DNA from: DATMQA01 sp035566895
Lineage (GTDB): Bacteria; Verrucomicrobiota; Verrucomicrobiia; Limisphaerales; UBA8199
Length of the DNA: 57,151 nucleotides
NCBI GenBank assembly: GCA_035566895.1
Contig: DATMQA010000199.1
Span: forward strand, 1-57,151
Direction of reading: 5' to 3'
Each line of letters opens with the position of its first letter. Positions within the stretch are counted from its first letter, which is position 1. Below, one piece after another: positions 6,946-14,688 of this stretch. Both the position numbers and the translations under genes were made by a program. The notes under the pieces were generated by a model. The model saw only the letters and a list, made by a program, of their open reading frames with translations, was not told the DNA's origin and searched no databases.

Positions 6946-8139
6946 TCACTCGGACCCGGGTTTACTGAACCTGCAACTTTCAACCTTACCGGTCAGCAGC
7001 CAATCGGGCCCAAGTCTGCGCCATTTGACATCGGTCAGGACAGGGGCTTCGCCGAGCGTTCGAACGCCTTCGCCCGCAACGGCCTTGCGCGCGTCGCGTC
7101 CACCCAGGATTTTTGGCGCGTAAAAGAAGGCGACACGGTGCGCAAGGCCTGGGAGCAAAAACGAGGCATTCACCTCGCCGCCCCCTTCCACCAACAGGTT
7201 TGAAATCTGTTCCGAGCCGAGCTTTTTTAAGAGCCAGCGCAGGTCGATACACGGCTGGCGGGCCACGCCGTCCGCAGCGCGCGGCGCTTTGGCCAGCGGC
7301 GCAACCAGCACGCGCACGTGCCTGGCCAGAGCGGCGACCCGTTGTTTCGGCGCCGACTTGCTCACTACAATCGTCGTCAGCCCGGTCCATGCGTCACGGA
7401 CCACCCTGGCATTCAATGGTGTCCGGGCTTTGGCATCCAGGACGAGCCGCCGAAGAGCTGGAGTTGGGAGTTGGGAGTTGGGAGTTGGGAGTTTTCGTGT
7501 TCGCCGAGTCAGACTCGGGTCATCCGCCAGGACGGTATTGATTCCGACCAGAATCGCATCGGCGCCTTGCCGCAGCTTCATTCCATAGGCGCGGGCCGGT
7601 TCGCTGGTGATCCATTTTGATTCACCGGAGGCGGTGGCGATTTTGCCATCGAGCGTCATAGCCGCTTTGACGGTCACCAGCGGGGTTCGATGCACGATCC
7701 AATGATTGAAGGCTTCATTCAGCCGCTGGCATTCCTCGGCGAGCACGCCGTGGACAACTTTGAGGCCGGCGCGTTTCAGCAGGTGAAAAGCCCGGCCCGA
7801 ATGGCGGGGATTGGGGTCGGTCGCGGCCACCACGACCTTTTTAATTCCGGCGGCAATAATTGCCTTCGTGCACGGGGGGGTGCGCCCGTGGGTGCAGCAT
7901 GGCTCGAGAGTGACGTAGAGGGTCGCGCCTTTCGGGCTATGGCCCCGCTTTTCGGCATCACGCAGCGCCTCGATCTCCGCGTGCGGCGCGCCCGCGCGAT
8001 GGTGCCAGCCGCGCCCGATGATTTGGCCGGCCTTTACCAGCACGGCGCCGACCATGGGATTGGGGGAAGTTGTCCCGTAACCGCGCTTCGCTAAACGCAA
8101 AGCAACGCGCATATAGCCGGTCGTAGCACGCGTATCCAT
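6946..8139 (-). CDS. ribD: Bifunctional riboflavin deaminase/reductase
   Basis: 397 residues; performs the deamination and side-chain reduction steps between GTP cyclohydrolase II and the lumazine stage. The deaminase domain shows the zinc motif HAE (53-55) with PCCTHGRTPPC (C81, C90). The reductase domain carries VTVKAAMTLDGKIATASGES and LVEGGGEVNASFL. Oddities: residues 217-227 (KLPTPNSQLPT) are a translated copy of a gttgggagttgggag repeat inserted between the conserved ADDPSL and RRLVLDAK blocks. The last residues (VESCRFS) come from the gttgaaagttgcagg word family. The gene starts 12 nt after the ftsY stop. Confidence 0.95.
   Translation of the reverse strand: MDTRATTGYMRVALRLAKRGYGTTSPNPMVGAVLVKAGQIIGRGWHHRAGAPHAEIEALRDAEKRGHSPKGATLYVTLEPCCTHGRTPPCTKAIIAAGIKKVVVAATDPNPRHSGRAFHLLKRAGLKVVHGVLAEECQRLNEAFNHWIVHRTPLVTVKAAMTLDGKIATASGESKWITSEPARAYGMKLRQGADAILVGINTVLADDPSLTRRTRKLPTPNSQLPTPALRRLVLDAKARTPLNARVVRDAWTGLTTIVVSKSAPKQRVAALARHVRVLVAPLAKAPRAADGVARQPCIDLRWLLKKLGSEQISNLLVEGGGEVNASFLLPGLAHRVAFFYAPKILGGRDARKAVAGEGVRTLGEAPVLTDVKWRRLGPDWLLTGKVESCRFSKPGSE
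7459..7491. repeat. gttggga tandem run inside ribD
   Basis: Four 7-nt units (gttggga) in a row within the reductase half of ribD, kept in frame and coding for an 11-residue Pro/Thr/Gln-rich insertion on the minus strand. Confidence 0.8.
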
Positions 8140-8151
8140 CCGTACTCGATC

Positions 8152-9063
8152 TCACTCGCTAAACAACGCCTCGGCGAACTGTTTGGCGTCGAAGGGTTGC
8201 AAATCGTCGGCCTGCTCGCCCAGCCCCACAAATTTGATCGGCAAGCCCAGCTCCTTCTGAATGGCAACCACCATGCCGCCTTTGCTCGTGCCGTCGAGCT
8301 TGGTGACCACGAGGCCGGTCAGCGGGACGGCCTTGTTGAACTCGCGGGCCTGATTCAGGGCGTTCATGCCGGTAGTCGCATCGAGCACGAGCAGCACTTC
8401 ATGCGGGGCCCCAGTTAATTGTTTGCCCATCACCCGATGCACTTTTTGGAGCTCCTGCATCAGGTTGTGCTTGGTGTGCAAGCGCCCGGCGGTATCGACA
8501 AATAAATACGTCGAGTTGCGCGCCTGCGCGGCGGCCACGGCGTCGTGCGCGACGGCGGCGGCATCGGCGCCATAGGCGCCGGCGATAACGTCCACCTTCA
8601 GCCGCAGTCCCCAGAGCTTGAGCTGCTCGATAGCGGCAGCGCGAAAAGTGTCGCAGGCGCCCAGCAGGGCAGGCTGGCCGCGCGCCTGGACCAGATGGGC
8701 GAGCTTCGCCGCGGTAGTGGTTTTGCCGGTGCCGTTGACGCCGACGATGGAAACCACCGTGGGGCCTTCCGGGGCCCGGCGGAGTTCGGAGTGATTCGAA
8801 GCCAAGCTGTGCACGACTTCGCGCTCGGCGATGGCGAACACATCCAACCCGGAGCCGCCCTGGGTTTCGTAGTCCTTTTTGACCGCCTCAATGATCTGCG
8901 TGGTCATGTCCATGCCGAGATCGGCGGCAATGAGGGCGGCTTCCAATTCTTCAAGGGCGTGGGCCTCGAGCTTGGGGGAGCGGGTGACGATGCGTTTGAT
9001 TTCGTGCGCCAGCTTGCTGTGGGTCTTCTGCAGGCCGGCCTTGAACTTGGCGAACAGGCCCAT
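8152..9063 (-). CDS. ftsY: Signal recognition particle receptor FtsY
   Basis: 303 residues, a short FtsY lacking the long acidic A domain of enterobacteria. The N domain helical bundle (MGLFAKFKAGLQKTHSKL to LGMDMTTQIIEAV) precedes the G domain with P-loop GVNGTGKTTTAAKLA, then DTFRAAAIEQL, DTAGRLHTKHNLM, TKLDGTSKGG and the closing FVGLGEQADDLQPFD. It docks ribosome-SRP complexes at the inner membrane. It lies in the minus-strand series between the PHP gene (gap of 194 nt rich in cgtgaaacg repeats) and ribD (12 nt). Confidence 0.97.
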   Translation of the reverse strand: MGLFAKFKAGLQKTHSKLAHEIKRIVTRSPKLEAHALEELEAALIAADLGMDMTTQIIEAVKKDYETQGGSGLDVFAIAEREVVHSLASNHSELRRAPEGPTVVSIVGVNGTGKTTTAAKLAHLVQARGQPALLGACDTFRAAAIEQLKLWGLRLKVDVIAGAYGADAAAVAHDAVAAAQARNSTYLFVDTAGRLHTKHNLMQELQKVHRVMGKQLTGAPHEVLLVLDATTGMNALNQAREFNKAVPLTGLVVTKLDGTSKGGMVVAIQKELGLPIKFVGLGEQADDLQPFDAKQFAEALFSE

Positions 9064-9098
9064 GGAGTTAGCGGAGAGTGCAGAGTGCGGAGTGGGAG

Positions 9099-9305
9099 GT
9101 GCGTGAAAGGTTAAACGTGATGCGTGATGCGTGAAACGTGAAACGTGAAACGTGAAACGTGAAACGTAAAACGTGATGTGTGAGCTTCAAGCTACCGGAA
9201 TCTTGTATCGCCGGCTGGTTTTTGGGAAAAGCAGTTATCATGTTCGCACATCTCGGTTCACGCATCACGTTTCACGCACGACTTTTCACGCATCAGGTTT
9301 CCCGC
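9099..9305. repeat. cgtgaaacgtgatg repeat, inverted pair between PHP gene and ftsY
   Basis: Positions 9099-9182 are a run of 8-9 nt units (cgtgaaacg, cgtgatgcg, cgtaaaacg). Positions 9255-9305 carry the same vocabulary in opposite orientation (ttcacgcatcacgtttcacg at 9258-9277), overlapping the last codons of the PHP gene, whose C-terminal tail NLMREKSCVKRDA is therefore repeat-coded. The two arms could pair in the transcript. Confidence 0.75.
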
Positions 9306-10118
9306 CACTTTGGCCTTCAACATTTCGACGTGCTGGTATGGCAACTTAACCGTGCCGATTAGCGGCTTGCCCTTGCTCATCCCGTGGCAATCCGAGCCGC
9401 CGGTTACCAGCAGATGAAAGTGGTCAGCCAGTTCCAGGTAATGCTCGGAGGTCGCGGTCGAGTGTTTGGTGTGAAAACATTCGATGCCGTCCAACCCCGC
9501 CTCGACCATGCCGGGGATCGGGTCGTCGGTGCGGTTCAGGCCTGGATGCGCGAGGACCGCCAGGCCACCAGCCTGGTGAATCAACTCGATGGCGGCGGCG
9601 GCGGACATTTTGAATTTAGGCACCCATCCGGGCCGGTTTTTTTTCAGAAAGCGTTCGAAGGCTTCATCCAGGCTTGCGCAAATCCCGGCTTGCACCAGCG
9701 CCCGGGCGACATGCGGCCGGCCGGGCGAGCGGCAATTGGCCAGCGCAAAAACCGCGTCAGATTCCAGCGGGACATTCATTTGTTTGAGCCGGGCGACGAT
9801 TTCGCGAATCCGGTTCTGCCGCACGCCCTGGAATTTGCCAATCTCCTCCAACAACCGCCGATTTTGAATGTCAACGAGGTAGCCCAGAATGTGGATTTCA
9901 TCGCCGCCCTGCTCGGCGGTCAACTCAGCGCCCGGGATGAACTCGATGCCGACGGCGTGGCAGAGAACCGCGGTGGGGGCACAACCCTCGACGGTGTCAT
10001 GGTCGGTGAGGGCGAGGGCGGCCAGGCCGTGCCGCCGCGCCTGGGCCACCAACTCCTCCGGCGAATAGGTGCCGTCTGAGAAGTGCGTATGGAGATGGAG
10101 GTCAGCGAACATCGTCAT
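9258..10118 (-). CDS. PHP-domain phosphoesterase (RNase AM/YciV-like)
   Basis: 286 residues. The PHP fold is shown by DLHLHTHFSDGTYSPEEL (metal ligands HxH), LALTDHDTVEG, the helix EFIPGAELTAEQ with HILGY, GGLAVLAHPGLN and the final GSDCHG. This arrangement matches YciV/TrpH-type enzymes, 5'-3' exoribonucleases acting on RNA 5' ends and 3',5'-bisphosphonucleotides; substrate cannot be fixed from sequence alone. Its ATG overlaps the nusB stop by four nucleotides (ATGA), so the two are translationally coupled. The C-terminal tail runs into repeat DNA. Confidence 0.88.
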   Translation of the reverse strand: MTMFADLHLHTHFSDGTYSPEELVAQARRHGLAALALTDHDTVEGCAPTAVLCHAVGIEFIPGAELTAEQGGDEIHILGYLVDIQNRRLLEEIGKFQGVRQNRIREIVARLKQMNVPLESDAVFALANCRSPGRPHVARALVQAGICASLDEAFERFLKKNRPGWVPKFKMSAAAAIELIHQAGGLAVLAHPGLNRTDDPIPGMVEAGLDGIECFHTKHSTATSEHYLELADHFHLLVTGGSDCHGMSKGKPLIGTVKLPYQHVEMLKAKVAGNLMREKSCVKRDA

Positions 10119-10615
10119 TTGACCGCGCGAGCCGGCCTCATCAGCTCGCTCTTCACCTTGTCCAGAATACCGTTCACAAATTTACCGCTATCCTGGGTTG
10201 AAAACTTTTTGGCGATATCGACCGCCTCATTGATGCTGACCACCGGCGGAATATCGTCTCGATGGAGCATCTCGTAAATCGCCAATCGCAGGATATTTCG
10301 ATCCACCGCGGCAATCCGGTGAAGGTCCCAGTTTTTGGCGTGCCGGGTGATAATGGCGTCGGCTTCATCGCGGTGCTGCAGCGCGCCGCTAATGAGAGGG
10401 TCGGCAAAGAGGCGCACGGCAGCTTCTTCGGTGGTGGGAGGCGGCAACTGGACGGGCTGACCCCAGGTGGCGGCGCCTTTTTCTCCGGCGATGGCAGCGC
10501 CCCGCTGGGATTCCCAAAACTGCTCGAGGGCCGCCGGGAGGTCTTCCGGCGGGTTCAAATCATACTGAAAAAGAAATTGCACGGCGCGCTCCCGCGCCTC
10601 TCGTCGTTTGCCCAT
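10115..10615 (-). CDS. nusB: Transcription antitermination factor NusB
   Basis: 166 residues from ATG 10615 (MGKRREARERAVQFLFQYD, the family's usual opening); the frame stays open further upstream but with no NusB-like content. The helical core DAIITRHAKNWDLHRIAAVDRN, then ILRLAIYEML and VSINEAVDIAKKFS, is typical. NusB binds boxA RNA with NusE (S10) to allow antitermination in rRNA operons. A Pro/Gly-rich loop around residues 35-60 (AAIAGEKGAATWGQPVQLPP) is longer than in most homologues. It is the first gene of the series that continues through PHP, ftsY, ribD and ribE; nusB next to riboflavin genes is common in bacteria. Confidence 0.93.
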   Translation of the reverse strand: MGKRREARERAVQFLFQYDLNPPEDLPAALEQFWESQRGAAIAGEKGAATWGQPVQLPPPTTEEAAVRLFADPLISGALQHRDEADAIITRHAKNWDLHRIAAVDRNILRLAIYEMLHRDDIPPVVSINEAVDIAKKFSTQDSGKFVNGILDKVKSELMRPARAVK

Positions 10616-11081
10616 ACTCCACCATGGCGCAGAAAGGGTTTTCAAGAAACCAAAATCTTCACCCATCACAGCAAGGCAAGAGCCACCACGCACTCCATAC
10701 GCTTCACGAAAACAGAGTGAGGTCCGCGAGCCGGAGTAACCCGCATGTTCGGGCCATCGGTTGAACTGATGTTCCGACTAAGTTTATCGATTAACACCAC
10801 CGCGGCCAGGGGTCGTATGCTTGGCGGCATGAAAACGAATCCGCGTGCCTGGCGAGTTTATCAGTTCCGCATTTGGGCTGGTCTAGCGGGGCTTTTGTTC
10901 TTAGTTTTGCTGCAGTTCGGCAGGGTGTTTCGCTTCGGACGTGACTGCGGCGGGCCCACGGCGCAGTCTGGCCTCGTCAGCGAGATGCCGGGTTTGGGTG
11001 ATTGCGTCGCCGGGAGATAGGAATTATCGGACGGCGTCATAACGATAGGCGCAGAGCTGGAGTTCTGCGCTCCGACCAAGC
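10616..11081. other. Divergent intergenic stretch upstream of nusB and the DUF2339 gene
   Basis: 466 nt between divergent genes. A plus-strand frame at 10829-11020 could code for a 63-residue protein (MKTNPRAWRVYQFRIWAGLA onwards) with one hydrophobic segment, but it has no clear ribosome-binding site and a poor tail, so it is not called. A small palindrome lies at 11049-11070. Nothing else stands out. Confidence 0.4.
11049..11070. repeat. REP-like hairpin (gcgcaga / tctgcgc)
   Basis: A perfect 7-bp inverted repeat (gcgcaga at 11049-11055, tctgcgc at 11064-11070) with an 8-nt loop gctggagt. It is related in sequence to the paired hairpins at 53040-53080, suggesting a dispersed palindrome family. 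It sits 11 nt before the DUF2339 start codon. Confidence 0.6.
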
Positions 11082-14000
11082 ATGAACGAACAAGACCGAG
11101 CGGAACTGGCCCGGCTCAAATACCGGCAGGAGCTGTTGGAACAGGAACTGGGCTTGCTTTCCCGCCAGCTCAAAACCCTGGAGCAACGCCTGAGCCAGCC
11201 CGCGGCGCCGGTTCTGCAGCCTTGGCAAAAGCCCCAGGAAAAGATCAAACAGGAAACGCCCGTTCCCAAGCCGGCCCCTGTTTCGCCACCGCCTATTCCA
11301 CCAATTATTCAGGCACCGGTTGCCGCTCGGGTCGCACCTCAACCTGCCGCCAGCGTGACGCAGAAGGTGGAGTCCGAAGTCAAAGCTCCCAAGACTGAAG
11401 CGATTGCGGCCCAGCCGCCACCGAGCACTCACCGAACGCCGCCCGTTCACCCCCCCTCCACCGGTTCCCTGTCACCGAGCACTCCAGCGCAGCCCCCTTC
11501 TTTCGAAATGCGCCTGGGCACCTACTGGCTGGTGCGCATCGGCATCGGGATGGTGCTGACGGGCCTGGCTTTTATCGCCAACCTGGCCTACCAGAACTTC
11601 GGTGCGGGGGGAAAAGTCCTGTTGCTCTACGTGGCCAGCGGGAGCTTGCTGGGGGCGGGTTGGTGGTGGCAACGCCAAGCGGCCAAGGAGAGCCTGAAGA
11701 ACTATGCCCAGGTCCTGTTCGCCGGCGGCCTGGCAGCGTTTTATTTTACTACTTACGCGGCCCACCACATCGAGTCGCTGCGGGTGATTCAAAGCGCGCT
11801 ACTCGATGGGTTGCTGCTGCTGGGCTGCGCCGGTTTCATGGTCTGGATAGCCGACCACCGCAAATCCGAGGTGCTGGCGCTCTTCGCCGTTGTGCTGGCC
11901 TATTACACCTCGATCATCACACGCCAGGTGGGGCTGTTCACGCTGTATTCCAACCTGGTGCTGACCGTCACCGCCGTTTTCTTTCTGGTGCGCAATCGGT
12001 GGGCTGTGCTCTCCTTCGCGAGCCTGGTGGCCAGCTACGCGACTTACGGTTTCTGGCGTTTCCTCAAAGGCAGCGAATGGCAATGGCCTACGCCCCAGGA
12101 AGGGCTGTGGACGGGCACGTGCTTCCTGATGAGCTATTGGCTCGTGTTTACCGCCGCCGTTTTCTTCTCCCGCGACAAAAAATTCAGCGGCGAAAACCGC
12201 GCCACGTTCCTCACTATGAACAACGGCGCGTTTTTCACCATGTTCCTGCTGACCATGCTGCAAGTCCATCACGGTGGCTTTTGGAAGTTCTCGCTGATTT
12301 ACGGTTCGGTGCTGCTGGTGCTGGCGGAGGTAGCGAGGCGCGCCCTGGCCGCGGAACCGCTGGCGAAAAACTTTTATCTCACGCAAGGGTTGCTGCTCGT
12401 GACCATCGGCATCATTTCGAATGATCGGTTCGCCGGAGTGCAACTTGCGCTCATCCTCGCGGCCGAGAGCGTCATCCTGCTCATGATGGGCGGGCAAAGG
12501 AAGAATGCAGTTTTGCTGACTGGCGCGTACATCGCCGCGGCGCTGGCGGTCGGGTGGGGGATGGACGGCATGCGCCAGCCCGATCCCCACGGTCTCTGGC
12601 TGGGGATGACGCTGGGCGCTTTGATGATGGCCAATACGTTGCTGGTGCATCGGCAAACTCGGGGTTCGGCCGAGACGGGCGAACTCCGCGTGTTACGGCC
12701 CCAGGTCAGTTATTTCGCGGTGCTGGCGCTGGCGATTTGGCTGGTGGCCGCGTGGGACAACGCGCCGCGGGAGCATTTTTCTTTGGTGCTGGCCGGCGAG
12801 GCGGCATTGCTGATTTTTTCGATTTACCTGCTTGAGGTGCCGGAGGTCAGCTTGCTGGCACAAGGCTCTTTGTTGATAGCCCAATTGACGTGGATTTACG
12901 ACGCGTTTCGCTCCGGGCCGCTCGAGCCGTGGTGGAACCCGGTCCTCATGCTCTCATTCAGTCTGGGTCTGAGTTATTGGTGGCAGAAACAGAAAGTTTT
13001 GGAATTGCCTCCGCGGGACCCGTGGCTGGAGTTGAATCAAGTGCCAATCCTGGGGAAAAACGTGGTCCTGCTGGCCGGGGTGCATACCGCCGTGAGGCTG
13101 GCCGGCGGGTGGGAAATCTTTTCAGCAAGCGCGGTTAATTCCCACCAGCTATGGCTGCCGATGGCGATCGGCGCCTTCATGCTGGGCGACGCCCTGGCGG
13201 CCGACCGTGAGCAGCAAGGCGCGGCCGCGCGGCAAGGGTTTCCACGTTTTCAAATCGCCTATTCAACCCTGCTGGCGCTCGTAGTTTGGCTGGCGGTCAC
13301 CTGGCACCATTCCACGCACGCGAACTTCCCGCTGGTGCTCGCCGCGGAAGGACTGTTGCTGACTTTTTCGATTTATCTTTTGCGGGTGCGCGAGATTTCG
13401 CTGCTCAGCCAGAGTTACCTGCTTATCGCGCAACTTGCGTGGCTGGTCAACTGGTTTGCGCCCGGCCAATCGCCGCCATGGTGGAACCCGGCGCTGTTGC
13501 TCGCGATGACGCTGCTGCTTAGCCACTGGTGGCAGAAGCAGAAAGTCCTGACATTGTCTTCCGAAGCGGGAGGGATTTGGCAGGGACTCTACGCGCTGGC
13601 GATAGTGGGCGTGCTTTATTTCTGGCTGAGTCCGAAATACCAGCCGCCGTCCTGGCTGGCATTGACCAGCCTGCTGGCGATTGGCTTGACCGCTTACGGA
13701 GTGTTCACGCGGGCGTGGTTCCTGGCGGCCTGCGGTCAAATCTTTCTGCTGGTCAGCGGCGCCCAGTTTGCCTGGCAACTTCACGAGGGCAAGCCGGGGT
13801 GGGCCTTTCCGCTCGCACCGATTGGGGCTTTGGTTTTCCTTTCGCTGGCCACGGCCGAGTGGTTCAACCGAAAACCCGGCGCCGACGCGCGGGTGAGCCA
13901 GCCTCTGCTGGGAATCGCGTTGGTCTATCGTTGGGTGGCATTGGTGATGTGCCTGGTATGGATTTGGGATTATATCCCGGCGCGCGAGCGGATCTGGGTC

Positions 14001-14567
14001 CTGGCGCTGGTGGGGTTGTTACTCTTCGTTTTCGCGGGTTGGCGAAAGAATGTGGAGGCACTCCTTTTTGGCGGCGTCTTCACGCTCAGCGGTTTGGGAT
14101 TGTTCTGGATGCCGGGGTACGAAGCCCCGACCGTCTTTTGGCCGAACCTGATTGCGATTTTGGCGCTGCTTGGCCAGCAACGCGCGGCCAAGCTGCTGCC
14201 CGACCGTTATCGTCTCGAGCGCAACGTGCACGGCGCGATGATCCTCCTGGGCGGACTCAGTCTTTGGGTTTTTCTCTCACGTTGGGTTGGCGATTTAGAA
14301 CGTGAGGGAGGCGGAGCGTACCTGACGGCCGGCTGGTCTTTGCTGGCGCTGGGACTTTTCACAGCGGGAATCGTGCTGCGGGAGCGGCTCTATCGCTGGC
14401 TGGGTTTGGGCATACTAGCTTGCGCGATTGCCCGCGTATTCATCTTTGATGTGTGGAAGCTGGAAACCCTTTACCGGATTTTGAGCTTCATGGCGCTGGG
14501 GATCGTACTGCTCGTCCTGGGATTCATCTACAATAAGTACCAGGAGAAAATTAAGGAATGGCTGTGA
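11082..14567 (+). CDS. Giant DUF2339 polytopic membrane protein
   Basis: 1161 residues. An N-terminal coiled coil (MNEQDRAELARLKYRQELLE, about residues 1-45) is followed by a Pro/Ala/Lys-rich linker to about residue 140, then by some 30 hydrophobic helices to the C-terminus. FEMRLGTYWLVRIGIGMVLTG opens the membrane part in the way DUF2339 proteins do. Function is unknown; the family is thought to act at the cell envelope. The region coding LIFSIYLLEVPEVSLLAQGS to YWWQKQKVLEL recurs 183 codons later as LTFSIYLLRVREISLLSQSY to HWWQKQKVLTL, an internal tandem duplication that explains part of the length. The gene converges on the PVC cytochrome gene; a 15-bp inverted repeat lies between the stops. 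Confidence 0.88.
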   Translation: MNEQDRAELARLKYRQELLEQELGLLSRQLKTLEQRLSQPAAPVLQPWQKPQEKIKQETPVPKPAPVSPPPIPPIIQAPVAARVAPQPAASVTQKVESEVKAPKTEAIAAQPPPSTHRTPPVHPPSTGSLSPSTPAQPPSFEMRLGTYWLVRIGIGMVLTGLAFIANLAYQNFGAGGKVLLLYVASGSLLGAGWWWQRQAAKESLKNYAQVLFAGGLAAFYFTTYAAHHIESLRVIQSALLDGLLLLGCAGFMVWIADHRKSEVLALFAVVLAYYTSIITRQVGLFTLYSNLVLTVTAVFFLVRNRWAVLSFASLVASYATYGFWRFLKGSEWQWPTPQEGLWTGTCFLMSYWLVFTAAVFFSRDKKFSGENRATFLTMNNGAFFTMFLLTMLQVHHGGFWKFSLIYGSVLLVLAEVARRALAAEPLAKNFYLTQGLLLVTIGIISNDRFAGVQLALILAAESVILLMMGGQRKNAVLLTGAYIAAALAVGWGMDGMRQPDPHGLWLGMTLGALMMANTLLVHRQTRGSAETGELRVLRPQVSYFAVLALAIWLVAAWDNAPREHFSLVLAGEAALLIFSIYLLEVPEVSLLAQGSLLIAQLTWIYDAFRSGPLEPWWNPVLMLSFSLGLSYWWQKQKVLELPPRDPWLELNQVPILGKNVVLLAGVHTAVRLAGGWEIFSASAVNSHQLWLPMAIGAFMLGDALAADREQQGAAARQGFPRFQIAYSTLLALVVWLAVTWHHSTHANFPLVLAAEGLLLTFSIYLLRVREISLLSQSYLLIAQLAWLVNWFAPGQSPPWWNPALLLAMTLLLSHWWQKQKVLTLSSEAGGIWQGLYALAIVGVLYFWLSPKYQPPSWLALTSLLAIGLTAYGVFTRAWFLAACGQIFLLVSGAQFAWQLHEGKPGWAFPLAPIGALVFLSLATAEWFNRKPGADARVSQPLLGIALVYRWVALVMCLVWIWDYIPARERIWVLALVGLLLFVFAGWRKNVEALLFGGVFTLSGLGLFWMPGYEAPTVFWPNLIAILALLGQQRAAKLLPDRYRLERNVHGAMILLGGLSLWVFLSRWVGDLEREGGGAYLTAGWSLLALGLFTAGIVLRERLYRWLGLGILACAIARVFIFDVWKLETLYRILSFMALGIVLLVLGFIYNKYQEKIKEWL

Positions 14568-14595
14568 GCGGGTAAGGGGTTAAGCAGGTTAAAAG

Positions 14596-14677
14596 GGTTA
14601 AATGAGTTAACTGAGGAAAGGCAGCATCTTATCCCAAGGTATTCACGGCCTTTTTAACTTCTTTAACTCATTTAACC
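14596..14677. repeat. Perfect 15-bp inverted repeat between convergent genes
   Basis: ggttaaatgagttaa at 14596-14610 and its exact reverse complement at 14663-14677 are separated by 52 nt. Both arms lie in runs of the gttaaa/gagttaa word family. The position between two stop codons would suit a bidirectional transcript end, though there is no classical U tract directly after the stem. Confidence 0.75.
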
Positions 14678-14688
14678 AAATTAGCTAT

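Noticed and set aside
11660..12424. 254-codon frame inside the DUF2339 gene
   Set aside because: Shadow in another frame of a gene with continuous membrane helices; Arg/Gly/Ala-rich without domain features.
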